This document shows, one piece after another, positions 20,026 through 29,350 of a DNA stretch of 64,000 bases (position 1 is its first letter; each line of letters begins with the position of its first letter). Source of the DNA: Microbacterium sp. Nx66 (GTDB lineage: Bacteria > Actinomycetota > Actinomycetes > Actinomycetales > Microbacteriaceae); contig NZ_LR880474.1 of assembly GCF_904066215.1 (NCBI RefSeq), positions 62,001 through 126,000 on the forward strand, read 5' to 3'. The notes under the pieces are model-generated. The model saw nothing but the letters and a program-made list of their open reading frames with translations, did not search any database and had not been told where the DNA came from. Both the position numbers and the translations under genes were made by a program.

Positions 20026-20768
20026 GGCCTGTCCGTCCCGGTGCCGCCGGGGTCGTCCCCCTGTTGCTGGTCGCGCTCCTGCGTCCCCTGCTCGAGCTTG
20101 TCCTGGAGGTCCTGCAGCTTGTCCTCGGACGGCTGCGGTTCCTCCTGATCCTCTTGCGGCTCCTGCGGCTGCTGTTCCTGCTCCTGCTCCTGCTGCTTCT
20201 GCTTGAGGCGGTCCTCGGTGTTGTCCAGGGTGTCCGACATGTCGCGCTCGGGGTCGGGGGACTGCTGCTGCGCCTCGTCGCTGCGGCACTCCTCCGGGGT
20301 CTCGACCGTGACGGTCAGCGCCTCGCCGTAGAGGGCGGTCGCCCCGGCGCCGTCGCCGTCGGCCCTGGCGGCGTCGCCCATCCGCTCGATGACGAGAGCG
20401 AGGTTGATCCGGACCGGGCAGACCTCCAGGCCGGTCGCGAGGTCGAGGGAGCGCTCCAGCTCCGCACGGGAGGCGGGGAGCTCGTCGGCACCGGCCAGTG
20501 CGGTGCCGATGTTGTAGGGGGCCTTATACGGCTCGAACCAGTTCAGGACGTCCTGTCCACGCGCCGAGGCTTCGGAACCCGCGAAGTCGTCGACGACGTA
20601 GGCGGTGATGGCCTGGTGGGCGAACGCGTACATGCTCAGCAGTTTGCCCACGAAGAGCAGGGCGGCGAGGGTGAGCGGGATCGTCCCGATCGCGACCCAC
20701 CGGCGGATGAGCCGGCGACGGCGGTTCGAGCGGAGGAGGGCTGCGGCGGGGTCGTCCTGCGCAGGCAT
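20019..20768 (-). CDS. Membrane-anchored TPR-like protein with Gln/Glu-rich tail
   Basis: 249 residues. One membrane helix at about 23-45, then a region with TPR-like helical pairs (ASARGQDVLNWFEPYKAPYN and ARADGDGAGATALYGEALTV), and a C-terminal coiled-coil tail (170-249) of Gln and Glu repeats such as KQKQQEQEQEQQPQE. GGAGGAGG precedes the ATG at 20768; a start at 20807 is less likely. Genes of this kind usually follow the MoxR-DUF58-vWA operon; here a 3.5-kb gene lies in between. Confidence 0.7.
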   Translation of the reverse strand: MPAQDDPAAALLRSNRRRRLIRRWVAIGTIPLTLAALLFVGKLLSMYAFAHQAITAYVVDDFAGSEASARGQDVLNWFEPYKAPYNIGTALAGADELPASRAELERSLDLATGLEVCPVRINLALVIERMGDAARADGDGAGATALYGEALTVTVETPEECRSDEAQQQSPDPERDMSDTLDNTEDRLKQKQQEQEQEQQPQEPQEDQEEPQPSEDKLQDLQDKLEQGTQERDQQQGDDPGGTGTDRPW

Positions 20769-20844
20769 CACGACCCACCTCCTCCCCTGTCGTCGGCGTC
20801 TGAACATCCTATCCGCGACGATCAGGCGCGACGGATACGGCGAT

Positions 20845-20888
20845 GCGACGGACGCCGACCCCGGCTGATCGAGGTCGGCGTCCGTCGC
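20845..20888 (-). terminator. Strong terminator-like hairpin after the LamG/PKD gene
   Basis: A perfect 16-bp stem (20845-20860 with 20873-20888; arm GCGACGGACGCCGACC) and a 12-base loop, beginning 12 bases after the stop of the LamG/PKD gene. It separates that gene from the TPR-like gene on the same strand. Confidence 0.75.
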
Positions 20889-20899
20889 GTGCGGTCCGA

Positions 20900-23800
20900 T
20901 TACTCCGCTGCCCTGACGCGGAACGTGTCGAAGGACACGCCGAGCGGCGCGGTCGCGCTCGCGGAGCGGCTGCCGCTCAGGCCCACACCACCCGCCGGCA
21001 GCGGGGTGGGGTCGCTCGCCCGCAGCTGCCAATCGGCGGGCTCCGCGGCGTCTGTGACCCAGAGCTTCGCGACGAGCGACGTCTTGTCCGTTCCGGTCAC
21101 GGACGCCTTCAGCGTGTACGTGGTGCCAGGGGTGACCGTGACGCCGTTCAGTGCCCGGGTCGCGAGGACGGTGCCGTCGCGGTGCGCCACGAGCCAGACC
21201 GTGCCGTCAGGGCGAAGCCAGGCGCGGACGAGATACCGACCAGCGGACGAGTCGCGGGCGATGACCCCGATGTAGGAGCCTCCTGTGCTCGACGGCTGAT
21301 CGATGCGGAAGGTCGTCTCCAATGCCGGATCCGGAACCGACGGGGCGTTCAGCGTCGCGTGGCGGGTGTCTCCCGCGGCCAGCTTCAGCTGCCCGGAGCC
21401 GTCGGCGACGCTGGCCGCGGCCGCGGACCCGCCGGCGATCTTCCAGGCGCCGCCGGCGAGGGCTTCGCCCCAGCCGGGGCCGGCGGTCCGGTCGAACTCG
21501 TCGCTCGCGAGCGGCGCGGGCTCCGCCACCACGGCCTCCCGGGTGGTGGTCGCCGCGCCCCCGACGTCGTCCGTCACCGTGAGGGTGACCGTCCGCGTCC
21601 CGGCCGTCGGGTACGTGTGCGTCGCCGTCGCGCCTTCACCCGTCGTGCCGTCACCCCAGTCCCAGCGGTAGCTGCGGATGCTGCCGTCGGCATCGGTCGA
21701 TGCCGACGCGTCCGCCGACACCGTCAACCCCGAGGCGGAGAGGGTGAACGAGGCTGTGGGCGGCGTGTCGGCGCCCTGGACGACGACCGATTTCGTGACC
21801 GAGCCCACGAGGTTCTGGCTGTCGGTGACCGTGAGCTTGACCGCGTACGTGCCGGGCTTCGCGTAGGCATGCGACGGCGTCTTGCCCGTACCGGTCGTAC
21901 CGTCCCCGAAGTCCCAGCGATAGTCCGAGATCGTGGTCGTCCCCGGCGGCACGGAGGTGCTCGCGTCGAAGGCCGCGGTGAGGCCGCTTGCCGCGGCCGT
22001 ATAAGCGGCGACGGGGGCTGTGGAGCCATTCCCCACGCTGTAGTGGGTCTTGATCTGTCCCGCGGTCAGGCCATACGGGTAGACCGCGAACTCATCGACA
22101 GTGCCGACGAGGTGGGCATCGCCGGCAAGGTTGGCAGGGGCGGCAAGAGTCTTGGTCGGCTCATTCGCCCAACCCTTCAGCCTGCCACCGCCAATCTTCC
22201 AGAACCCGTTGAAGTCCTGCGCTGTGGTGACGTTAGGGAGCTGGCCGTCGAGCTTTCCGTCGATGAAGAGCTTCATTCCCTCGGGGCTCACCGACGCGAC
22301 GACATGATGCCAGCGGTTGTCGTTGTATGCCGTCGCGGTCGTGAGCACTTTGGTGCCGTCGTTGTATACCCCGAAGTTCAGGCGGCCGTTGTCTGACATG
22401 TAGACGGTTCGGTCGTAGTTCTTCGAGTAGAAGCCAGCGGCCGAACTCTCGAAGTCGAACAACACGCCGCCCGCGGTCGTCGAGGTCTGGAACCACATCT
22501 CGGCCGAAAACGATGACGGCGCCGCGGCCTTCGTGGTCGTGTCGACTCGTCCGGTCTCTGTCCCGTCGAGGGCTGTCGCCCCGGCCACGCCCTTCGGCAC
22601 GCCTGATGACCGAGGCGTCGCTCCTGAGCGGATGAGCGGGCTGTTCGTACCTGCCACATCCTGCGCGACGGTTCCCAACGGGTAGTACAACTGGGGGCCG
22701 TCAGCGAGCACGGCGTTGGAGTACGCAGGTGTGGACGCGGCCGCCGTGGCGGTCGTCGTCTTGCTCGAAACCGTGTGGCCGTCGCTGTCCGTGGCCGTGA
22801 AGGTGTACTGCTGCTGTGCGCCGACCGGAGCCGTCGTGTCCTCGAAGCTGACTGCGGGCAGGTTCCACCACGTGGAGTCCACCTTCGTGGTGAACAAAGG
22901 GGTGGTCGAGTCGGCGCGGCGCAACTCGTATGTGAGCGTGAGATCGTCACGGTCCCAGTTGGCGGGAATGGTGACCTTCACGCGCCCGGGGGTGAGCGAA
23001 GTCGCGGTCGGCACCCACTTGTCGCCGGAGAGGCGGGGGCCGTCCTTCGGGCCCTCTGGAGGGGTGGTCGAGAAGCGGACGAGTCCTTCGAACCGTCCGT
23101 TGTTGACGGAGCGGAACTCGCCGCCGATGGAGATCATGGTGCCGGTGCCGGTGATCGACAACCCGGCCTGACCGAGTCCTGTGGTGGTCCCGACCGCCCA
23201 ATCGGGTGACCACGCGTACGGCGACGGGGCGGGCGTGCCGCCCCAGTCCTTGCGACCGGGCGCGGTCGGCGCGGGTGCCAGCGTTCCGCGAGCATCCGCC
23301 GTGTATGCCTCGGAATAGCGGTGTACGCGCGGAGCCTGCTCCGGGTGGAGTCCCAGAGTTTCGCATGAATGCGTGTGACTGGTGGTGTAGACGACCTTGC
23401 CGGTCGAGTACACGCCGTAGTGGTCGCCGAGGCAATCCGCGATCCAGCGCACCTTGCCTGTGCCGGCCTCGGCGGCGAAGGTACCTTCGAGGCTGCCGGT
23501 CGCGGCGTCGGCGAAGCCCCAGCCGGTGCCGTAGACACCCGTCGCGTCGGTGGCGAGACCGAACGTCCCGGCCTTGCCGGCGTAGATGCCGGATCCGGCG
23601 CCGTTCTTGACGGTCTTGGCCAGCCCCCAGTCCGTGTTCAGTGCTCCGGTGGTCTTGTCCACGGAGGCGCTGCCGCGCATCTCGGTGTTGCCGTTGACCT
23701 GGGAGAAGCGTCCGCCGACGATCGTGTCCGCGCCGGCCGGGTCCATGACCATGGCATCGACCTGGAGGTCGGTCTGCGGAGCCCACGGTCGGAGGGCACC

Positions 23801-24439
23801 GTTGGTGGTGTCGAAGGCGGCCAGGTTCTTCCGCGGCGTGCCGTTGGCCTGGGTGAAGAGGCCGCCGGCGTAGACGGTCGTCCCCGACGTCGCCAGCGCG
23901 TAGACGCCGGATCCGCCGATGGAAGGCACGAATCCGGGGACGAGCTCGCCGCTCTTGGCGTCGATCGCGGCGATGTTCCAGCGGTCCTTGCCGTTGACCT
24001 TGTTGAACGAGCCGCCGATGTAGATCCGGGTGCCGTCGGGCGAGGCGGCGACGGCCTTGATCACGCCGTTGACCTTCGGCGCGAACGGCAGGAGCGCGCC
24101 CGTGTCGATGTTGTAGGCGAGCACGTTGGAGCGCGCCGTCAGCGCCGTCCCCGGAGCGGCCTTCGGCTCGCGCGCGTTGTCGAACTTGCCGACCGCGTAC
24201 ACGATCGAGCCGATCGTCGTCTGCGCCCAGACATACCCGTTGTCGATCTGCACGGTCGGGATCGGATCGGACGTGACCACGTTCTGATCCCGCTGCAACA
24301 GCGGAGGCAGGCCGCCCGGGGCTTCGGCGGCCACGGCAGCACCCCCACCGAGGGCGACCAGCCCCGCGGCGACCATCACCCCCGCGATCGCTCCGGCCAC
24401 GCCGGTGCGCGCGCGCTTCCAGACAGCACTGTTCCCCAT
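20900..24439 (-). CDS. Large secreted LamG- and PKD-domain protein
   Basis: 1179 residues with a signal peptide (MGNSAVWKRARTGVAGAIAG, cleavage after AVAA near residue 40). Residues 45-480 look like a beta-propeller with repeated YIGGSFNKVNG / YAGGLFTQANG / IVGGRFSQVNG units. A fibronectin-like linker follows (about 500-600). Then comes a LamG-type jelly roll (about 620-820; NRWHHVVASVSPEGMKLFID), two PKD domains (about 825-1000; YRWDFGDGTTGTGKTPSHAY and YRWDWGDGTTGEGATATHTY), and a C-terminal beta-sandwich starting DEFDRTAGPGWGEAL. There is no LPXTG anchor. It is likely an extracellular or cell-surface carbohydrate-binding protein. The LamG part (about 22000-22700) appears less GC-rich than its surroundings. 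Confidence 0.85.
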   Translation of the reverse strand: MGNSAVWKRARTGVAGAIAGVMVAAGLVALGGGAAVAAEAPGGLPPLLQRDQNVVTSDPIPTVQIDNGYVWAQTTIGSIVYAVGKFDNAREPKAAPGTALTARSNVLAYNIDTGALLPFAPKVNGVIKAVAASPDGTRIYIGGSFNKVNGKDRWNIAAIDAKSGELVPGFVPSIGGSGVYALATSGTTVYAGGLFTQANGTPRKNLAAFDTTNGALRPWAPQTDLQVDAMVMDPAGADTIVGGRFSQVNGNTEMRGSASVDKTTGALNTDWGLAKTVKNGAGSGIYAGKAGTFGLATDATGVYGTGWGFADAATGSLEGTFAAEAGTGKVRWIADCLGDHYGVYSTGKVVYTTSHTHSCETLGLHPEQAPRVHRYSEAYTADARGTLAPAPTAPGRKDWGGTPAPSPYAWSPDWAVGTTTGLGQAGLSITGTGTMISIGGEFRSVNNGRFEGLVRFSTTPPEGPKDGPRLSGDKWVPTATSLTPGRVKVTIPANWDRDDLTLTYELRRADSTTPLFTTKVDSTWWNLPAVSFEDTTAPVGAQQQYTFTATDSDGHTVSSKTTTATAAASTPAYSNAVLADGPQLYYPLGTVAQDVAGTNSPLIRSGATPRSSGVPKGVAGATALDGTETGRVDTTTKAAAPSSFSAEMWFQTSTTAGGVLFDFESSAAGFYSKNYDRTVYMSDNGRLNFGVYNDGTKVLTTATAYNDNRWHHVVASVSPEGMKLFIDGKLDGQLPNVTTAQDFNGFWKIGGGRLKGWANEPTKTLAAPANLAGDAHLVGTVDEFAVYPYGLTAGQIKTHYSVGNGSTAPVAAYTAAASGLTAAFDASTSVPPGTTTISDYRWDFGDGTTGTGKTPSHAYAKPGTYAVKLTVTDSQNLVGSVTKSVVVQGADTPPTASFTLSASGLTVSADASASTDADGSIRSYRWDWGDGTTGEGATATHTYPTAGTRTVTLTVTDDVGGAATTTREAVVAEPAPLASDEFDRTAGPGWGEALAGGAWKIAGGSAAAASVADGSGQLKLAAGDTRHATLNAPSVPDPALETTFRIDQPSSTGGSYIGVIARDSSAGRYLVRAWLRPDGTVWLVAHRDGTVLATRALNGVTVTPGTTYTLKASVTGTDKTSLVAKLWVTDAAEPADWQLRASDPTPLPAGGVGLSGSRSASATAPLGVSFDTFRVRAAE

Positions 24440-24655
24440 GTGTGTTCCCCAGTCTTCTGATGGCCGACCCCACGTCGGCACGACATCGCCGGACGACCGG
24501 CCGCGAGAGCTTCCCCCAGAGATGCTCGTATCGCAGTCGTCCGCCTCGGCGAACCCCCGTCGAAGGCATAAGAGCCTGCGACGGGTAACACAATACCATC
24601 GAAAGGCGCGGCACACACGCCGTATCTGCAGGGAAGCCCGGGGCCTCGGGCGCCG

Positions 24656-25708
24656 TCAGGGGGTGTGGGGTGGAACCGACCGTCCGGCGCGAGGGACGCG
24701 GAGACCGCGGAGCCGGGCGACCAGGATCGTCGCGCGGGTGAGCTCCACCGCGAGCGCGGCGAGGATGACCAGTGCGGCGACCCAGTACAGCTCGATCACG
24801 TTCCCCACCTCGCCGGCGTCGGAATAGGCGGTGGTACTCGACGGTGCGGCGGGGAGCGACGGGGCGACGCCCGCCTCCCGGTGCTCGTACTCGACGCCGA
24901 GCTGTCCGGCGATCGTCTCGAGGTTCCCCTCGTCGATGACGGAGAGTGCATCGGCACCCTGGTACTGGATGTACTCGGAGCCGATCTGATCGAGGCCGCC
25001 CGTCGTCACGCGCATCGGACCGCCCTCGGCCGTCCCGTACCCGAAGACGGCTCCGGCGTCGGTGTAGCGCGCGCTGTCGGCGAAGGACTCCGGCGCGGAA
25101 CCCGTCGTCTGCTCGCCGTCGCCGAAGTAGAAGACCATGCGCGAACGGTCCGGCGACGACTCCGCCGCGGCGGCGAGGGTCTCGCTCAACAGCGGTGCGG
25201 CCACGCCGATCGAGCTGCCGCGCGACTGGCTCGTGACCTCGGGGCGCAGCACGTCCAGCGATCCGAGGAGGGCGGTGGTGTCGGTGGTCAGCGGAATCCG
25301 CAGCTCGGCCGCCGCATCCGAGGTGACCAGGGCGAAACGGGCTCCGGGGTACTCCTCCACGAGGGCCCGCACGTCCGCGCGGACGCCATCGAGCCGGGGA
25401 GAGCCGTCGTCCCAGTCCTCGGCGACGATGCTCGCGGTGGTGTCGACGACCAGCACGATGTCGGTGTCGGTCGCCAGCGTCTGCGTGGATCCTCCGGGGA
25501 GCCCCGGCCGCAGCAGCATCACGGCGCAGGCGAGGACCATCACGAGCCGCAGGGCCCACAGCGACCGGTGCACGGCGAGAGCGCGTCGATCGGTCACGAC
25601 CTCGCCGCCGACCCGCGGGGCGCGGACGAGCATCCAGACGCCCACCGCGGCGACGCCGGCGCACAGCAGCAGGATGAGGAACACGGGGAGGACGGGCTGG
25701 AAGATCAC
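24656..25708 (-). CDS. von Willebrand factor A membrane protein (second of pair)
   Basis: 350 residues. Membrane helices are at about 4-24 and 45-65 and near the C-terminus (about 305-325), with a vWA domain between (DIVLVVDTTASIVAEDW near residue 85). The MIDAS is altered: DxTxS, not the classical DxSxS. The GTG start at 25708 overlaps the preceding vWA gene's stop (GTGA). Part of the MoxR cluster; likely a chaperone-associated membrane factor, function unproven. Confidence 0.85.
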   Translation of the reverse strand: MIFQPVLPVFLILLLCAGVAAVGVWMLVRAPRVGGEVVTDRRALAVHRSLWALRLVMVLACAVMLLRPGLPGGSTQTLATDTDIVLVVDTTASIVAEDWDDGSPRLDGVRADVRALVEEYPGARFALVTSDAAAELRIPLTTDTTALLGSLDVLRPEVTSQSRGSSIGVAAPLLSETLAAAAESSPDRSRMVFYFGDGEQTTGSAPESFADSARYTDAGAVFGYGTAEGGPMRVTTGGLDQIGSEYIQYQGADALSVIDEGNLETIAGQLGVEYEHREAGVAPSLPAAPSSTTAYSDAGEVGNVIELYWVAALVILAALAVELTRATILVARLRGLRVPRAGRSVPPHTP

Positions 25709-26691
25709 AGGCGCACCCTCCACACCAGGACGACGAAGCCGAGCGCGAGGACCGAGAGAACGGCGATCCACAGGTTCGGGGTGTCCGTCCAGACCACCTG
25801 CGCCTCGCCGCGCAGCGCCGTGGCCTCCTGCTTCTGCACCTCGTCGATGATGTCGCCGACCGTGGTCGTGTCACGGAGTCCGTACGCGGCGCCTCCCGTG
25901 GCCTCGGCGGCGGCCGCGAGCTCGGCGCTGACGTCGGCGTCCTTGCCCTCGACCGGGTTGATCGCGAACACCCGCACATCCTTCGAGGCCGCATACGCCG
26001 CGGCCTCGTCGAGCGTCACGATCGAGGCGCCGTTGATCTCGTTGTCCGTCGCGAAGATCACCGACCGCGACCGGTCGTCGTCCGGGTGGTCGAAGCCCAT
26101 GGTGCACGCCGCGAGCCCGTCGCCGATGAGGGAGGCGCCGTCGCCGTTGAGGGTGCCGAGCCAGTGCTCCGGGATCTCGTCCACGTAGTCGAAGCTCGAC
26201 ATCATGCTCGCGAGGTGCTCGCGGATGAAGTCGTAGTCGTCGGTGAGGGGGAAGATCTGCACGGGCGAGCTGTTGAAGATCGTCAGGCCGATGCGCTCCC
26301 CCTCGAAGCCGTCGAGCAGCTCGTCGAACACGGAGAGCACCTCGACGTCGACCTCGGACATCGAGCCCGACACGTCCAGACACAGCATGATGTCTCGGCT
26401 GGTGTCGACGGGCTGCACCGTCTGGGCGGACATCGGCCGTGCGGCCACGACGCCGGCGGCCAGTGCCGCTCCCGCGCCGAGAGCGAGCAGGCCGGTCAGG
26501 GCGACGGCGCGACGGGACAGCGCCTGACGGAAGGACGGGAGCGCCCGCAGCCGCTCCGCCCTGGCCACGCGGGCCGTGTCCGCCGCACGCCGGTCCCGAT
26601 GGCGGCGCAGCCCCACCACGAGACCGATCACCACCGCGGCGACGACGACAGCGGCGGCGAGGACCAGCATCCAGACGTTCGCTAGTGCCAT
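25705..26691 (-). CDS. von Willebrand factor A membrane protein (first of pair)
   Basis: 328 residues. N-terminal helix at 8-30, a second near 65-85, the MIDAS motif DVSGSMS near residue 115, and IFATDNEINGA supplying a further MIDAS residue; a C-terminal helix (LWIAVLSVLALGFVVLVW) ends the protein. Start at 26691 overlaps the upstream gene by 10 bases. It belongs to the MoxR-DUF58-vWA system. Confidence 0.88.
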   Translation of the reverse strand: MALANVWMLVLAAAVVVAAVVIGLVVGLRRHRDRRAADTARVARAERLRALPSFRQALSRRAVALTGLLALGAGAALAAGVVAARPMSAQTVQPVDTSRDIMLCLDVSGSMSEVDVEVLSVFDELLDGFEGERIGLTIFNSSPVQIFPLTDDYDFIREHLASMMSSFDYVDEIPEHWLGTLNGDGASLIGDGLAACTMGFDHPDDDRSRSVIFATDNEINGASIVTLDEAAAYAASKDVRVFAINPVEGKDADVSAELAAAAEATGGAAYGLRDTTTVGDIIDEVQKQEATALRGEAQVVWTDTPNLWIAVLSVLALGFVVLVWRVRL

Positions 26692-27170
26692 GCGCGCACC
26701 ACCGTCCTGGCGGCTTCGGCTCCGGCGACCGGGTCGATCGCGGGCCCCTGCCGGAAGATGCTCGGATAGTAGTGACGACCCATCGCGTCGATGAGCGCCG
26801 GGTGGACGCCGCGGGACACGAGATCGTCGAGGGCGAGCACCGGTGCCTCCAGACCGCTGTACTCGTTGACGAACGTGCGTACGACGCGGCTCAGCTCCAG
26901 GTTCGCCTGCCGTGCGGAGAGTCGGCGGTCCCGGTAGTCGTGCTCGACGCGGTCGATGCGGTCGAGGTACTCCGAGCGCAGAGCGGACAGCACATCGAGC
27001 GTGGACGGCTGCCCGGCATCCGCGGACCCTCCGGAGGCGGCGGTGCGGGGGCGGGTGAGCCGGAACAGCAGCCAGGTGCCCACGATCAGCAGCGCCAGGA
27101 CGCCGAGAGCGAGCAGCATCCATCCCCACCCGTACTGCGCCGGGGGGTAGAGCTCGTCAGAACCGGGCAT
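26682..27170 (-). CDS. Small membrane protein of the MoxR cluster
   Basis: 162 residues, one membrane helix at about 16-37, then a cytosolic helical domain (residues 60-160). It sits where a DUF4381-like gene occurs in related clusters, and its size and single helix fit, but I cannot confirm the family by eye. It overlaps DUF58 by 14 bases and the vWA gene by 10, so translation is tightly coupled. Confidence 0.75.
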   Translation of the reverse strand: MPGSDELYPPAQYGWGWMLLALGVLALLIVGTWLLFRLTRPRTAASGGSADAGQPSTLDVLSALRSEYLDRIDRVEHDYRDRRLSARQANLELSRVVRTFVNEYSGLEAPVLALDDLVSRGVHPALIDAMGRHYYPSIFRQGPAIDPVAGAEAARTVVRAWH

Positions 27171-28044
27171 CGGACCTCCGGTTCAACAGGTGCAGCAGCT
27201 GCGGAACGGCGTGGTCCTGACCGTCGAGCGCGGTGTGGCTGATCTCCATCCGTGTGAGCAGGTCGGCGAGCCGGGCGGCATCCGCCGCCCGCTGCGCGCT
27301 GAGCTCGTTCACGATCGTGCGGTCGCCCTGGATGAAATCGGGGACCTCCCAGAGGCTGTCGACGTCGGCGCGCAGCCGGGCGGACCGGTGGTCGAGCACC
27401 GGTTCGGCGTCGCGCAGGGTGAGCCAGAGCACGTCGTGCTGCACGCGCAGTCGGCGCAGCAGCCGCTCGGTCTCCGTCGTCACCGGGGCCTCGTCGGTGA
27501 CGACGACGACGATCATGCGCCGTGCGATCGTCCGCGTGACGAAGGACAGCAGGGCGTCGCGATCGCTGGGGGCCGCCGCGTCGTCGACCGCGCGGTCGAT
27601 CGTCCGCAGCGCGTGTTCGAGGGCGCCCTCGCTGCGCCCCGGTGCCAGGCGACGGACGCGGGAGGCGTCGCCGTAGACGACCGTGAAGTCGTCGCCGTGC
27701 CGGAGCGTCAGCACGCCGAGGGCTCCGGTCGCCAGGATCGCCAGGTCCTTCTTCGAGCGCTCGTCCGCGGCGAGAGCGGTCATCGAGCGTCCCGTGTCGA
27801 CGACGAACATCACCGTGTGCATGCGCGTGGCCCGTGACCGCTTGACCAACGGGGTGCCGAGGCGGGCGGTCGCGCGCCAGTCGATGTCGCGCACCTGGTC
27901 GCCGTACTCGTACTTGCGCAGGTCCTCGAAGTCGAGGCTCCGCCCGTGCAGCAACGACGCGTAGGCGCCGTCGAGCGCGTGCAGCGACTTGCGGTTCGAG
28001 TGGATGAAGAGCTTGCTCTTCACCTGCGTGATGAGGCTGGGCAT
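27157..28044 (-). CDS. DUF58 domain protein
   Basis: 295 residues, soluble. The family signature GRSLDFEDLRKYEYGDQVRD then IDWRATARLGTPLVK is at about residues 33-70, followed by a vWA-like fold with VMFVVDTGRSMTAL. DUF58 proteins accompany MoxR ATPases. It lies 31 bases downstream of moxR. Confidence 0.92.
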   Translation of the reverse strand: MPSLITQVKSKLFIHSNRKSLHALDGAYASLLHGRSLDFEDLRKYEYGDQVRDIDWRATARLGTPLVKRSRATRMHTVMFVVDTGRSMTALAADERSKKDLAILATGALGVLTLRHGDDFTVVYGDASRVRRLAPGRSEGALEHALRTIDRAVDDAAAPSDRDALLSFVTRTIARRMIVVVVTDEAPVTTETERLLRRLRVQHDVLWLTLRDAEPVLDHRSARLRADVDSLWEVPDFIQGDRTIVNELSAQRAADAARLADLLTRMEISHTALDGQDHAVPQLLHLLNRRSDARF

Positions 28045-28075
28045 CTGGCGCGGGATCCGTGAACGTGTCGACGGG

Positions 28076-29155
28076 TCAGGGGGTGGGCACGGCGGCGAAG
28101 ATCTGGTCGATGATCTCCTCGCTGCGGATGCCCTCGGCGTCGGCCTCGAACGTCAGCAGCACGCGGTGCCGCAGCACGAGGTGTCGCAGGGCGCGGATGT
28201 CCTCGGGAAGGACGTGGGTCCGGCCGCTGAGGAGGGCGAGGGCGCGCGAGGCCTGGAGGAAGGCGATGCTGGCCCGCGGGCTCGCGCCGTACTTGATGAA
28301 GCGGGCGCGCTCGTCCCCGATGTACGGCGCGGGATTCCGGGTCACGTACGCGATCGACACGATGTAGTTGCGGATCGCGGGGTCGACGTAGATGCGGCTC
28401 GCGACGTCCTGCAGCAGGTGCACGTCGTCCAGCGTGACGGCGCTGTGCACGTGCCGGTCGGGGTCGAGCACGCCCGAGTCGATGCGGCTGAGGATCTCGA
28501 ACTCCTCCGCCGGGCTCGGGTACTCCACGATCTCCTTGAGGAGGAACCGGTCCATCTGCGCTTCGGGCAGCTCGTACGTGCCCTCCTGCTCGATGGGGTT
28601 CTGCGTCGCGATCACGAGGAACGGCTTCGGCAGCGGGTGGATCTCGCCGCCGATGGTGGTCTGGTGCTCCTGCATCGCCTCGAGCATGGCGCTCTGGGTC
28701 TTGGCGCTGGAGCGGTTGATCTCGTCGAGCAGCACGAAGTTCGCGTGCACGGGGCCGAGCACCGTCCGGAAGCTGCCCGTCGCGGCGTCGTAGATCTGGT
28801 TGCCCGTGATGTCGCTCGGCAGGAGGTCGGGCGTGCACTGGATGCGCTTGAACTTCGCCTTCACGGTGTCCGCGAGCGTGCTGGCGGCAGTGGTCTTGGC
28901 GAGGCCGGGCACGCTCTCGAGGAGGATGTGACCGCCGGCGATGAGCGCCACGAGCAGGCTGGTGCGCAGGCGCTCCTGGCCCACCATCTTCGCGGAGTAC
29001 GCGTCGGAGATCGTCTGCAGCACGGAACCGGCGCGCGCCATCTCGGCGTCGGTCGGAGCGGCGGCGGGGGCCGCGGCGGCGATCGGCGCGGCGGACGCGG
29101 GCGGTGGCGGGGGTGCGGAGATCGTCGGCGGGGTCGGCGCGTCGGCGTCGGTCAT
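28076..29155 (-). CDS. MoxR-type AAA+ ATPase
   Basis: 359 residues. A Pro/Ala-rich N-terminus (1-45) precedes the AAA+ core. Walker A is ESVPGLAKTT (about 78-87), Walker B VLLDEINRSS (about 141-150), sensor 1 VIATQNPIEQEGT (about 180). MoxR ATPases act as chaperones that load metals or mature partner complexes, usually with the vWA and DUF58 proteins encoded next to them. It starts the minus-strand operon, with the RiPP-like cassette promoter diverging from it. Confidence 0.93.
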   Translation of the reverse strand: MTDADAPTPPTISAPPPPPASAAPIAAAAPAAAPTDAEMARAGSVLQTISDAYSAKMVGQERLRTSLLVALIAGGHILLESVPGLAKTTAASTLADTVKAKFKRIQCTPDLLPSDITGNQIYDAATGSFRTVLGPVHANFVLLDEINRSSAKTQSAMLEAMQEHQTTIGGEIHPLPKPFLVIATQNPIEQEGTYELPEAQMDRFLLKEIVEYPSPAEEFEILSRIDSGVLDPDRHVHSAVTLDDVHLLQDVASRIYVDPAIRNYIVSIAYVTRNPAPYIGDERARFIKYGASPRASIAFLQASRALALLSGRTHVLPEDIRALRHLVLRHRVLLTFEADAEGIRSEEIIDQIFAAVPTP

Positions 29156-29278
29156 CGGTCTTCGTCTCCCTCGGTCACACGCGGGCCCGCACGGCGCGCC
29201 CCTCCGCCGACCAGCGTAATCGCAACCTGCGCGGAGGTCGCCGCTAAGCGGCCGGATGAGTCTGCTCCAACGCCTCCA

Positions 29279-29308
29279 TTGACATGCAACGTTTTACCCG
29301 CTGATACT
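29279..29308 (+). promoter_or_regulatory. Promoter of the microcin-C-like cassette
   Basis: A perfect -35 TTGACA (29279-29284), an 18-base spacer and a -10 GATACT (29303-29308; 4 of 6 consensus positions), a sigma-70-like promoter. The start would be near 29315, giving a leader of about 35 bases before the peptide gene. Promoters this close to consensus are unusual in this GC-rich window. Confidence 0.75.
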
Positions 29309-29350
29309 TGGCTCGTTCGATACCGACCCGACTATGCGAGAGGAGGAGCT

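Noticed and set aside
22947..25994. Long alternative minus-strand frame across the LamG/PKD and vWA genes
   Set aside because: Arg-rich shadow frame; the vWA and propeller frames contain recognisable domains.
29257..29304. Tiny ORFs MSLLQRLH and MQRFTR upstream of the candidate precursor
   Set aside because: Neither has a ribosome binding site, one spans the -35 region, and neither ends in Asn.
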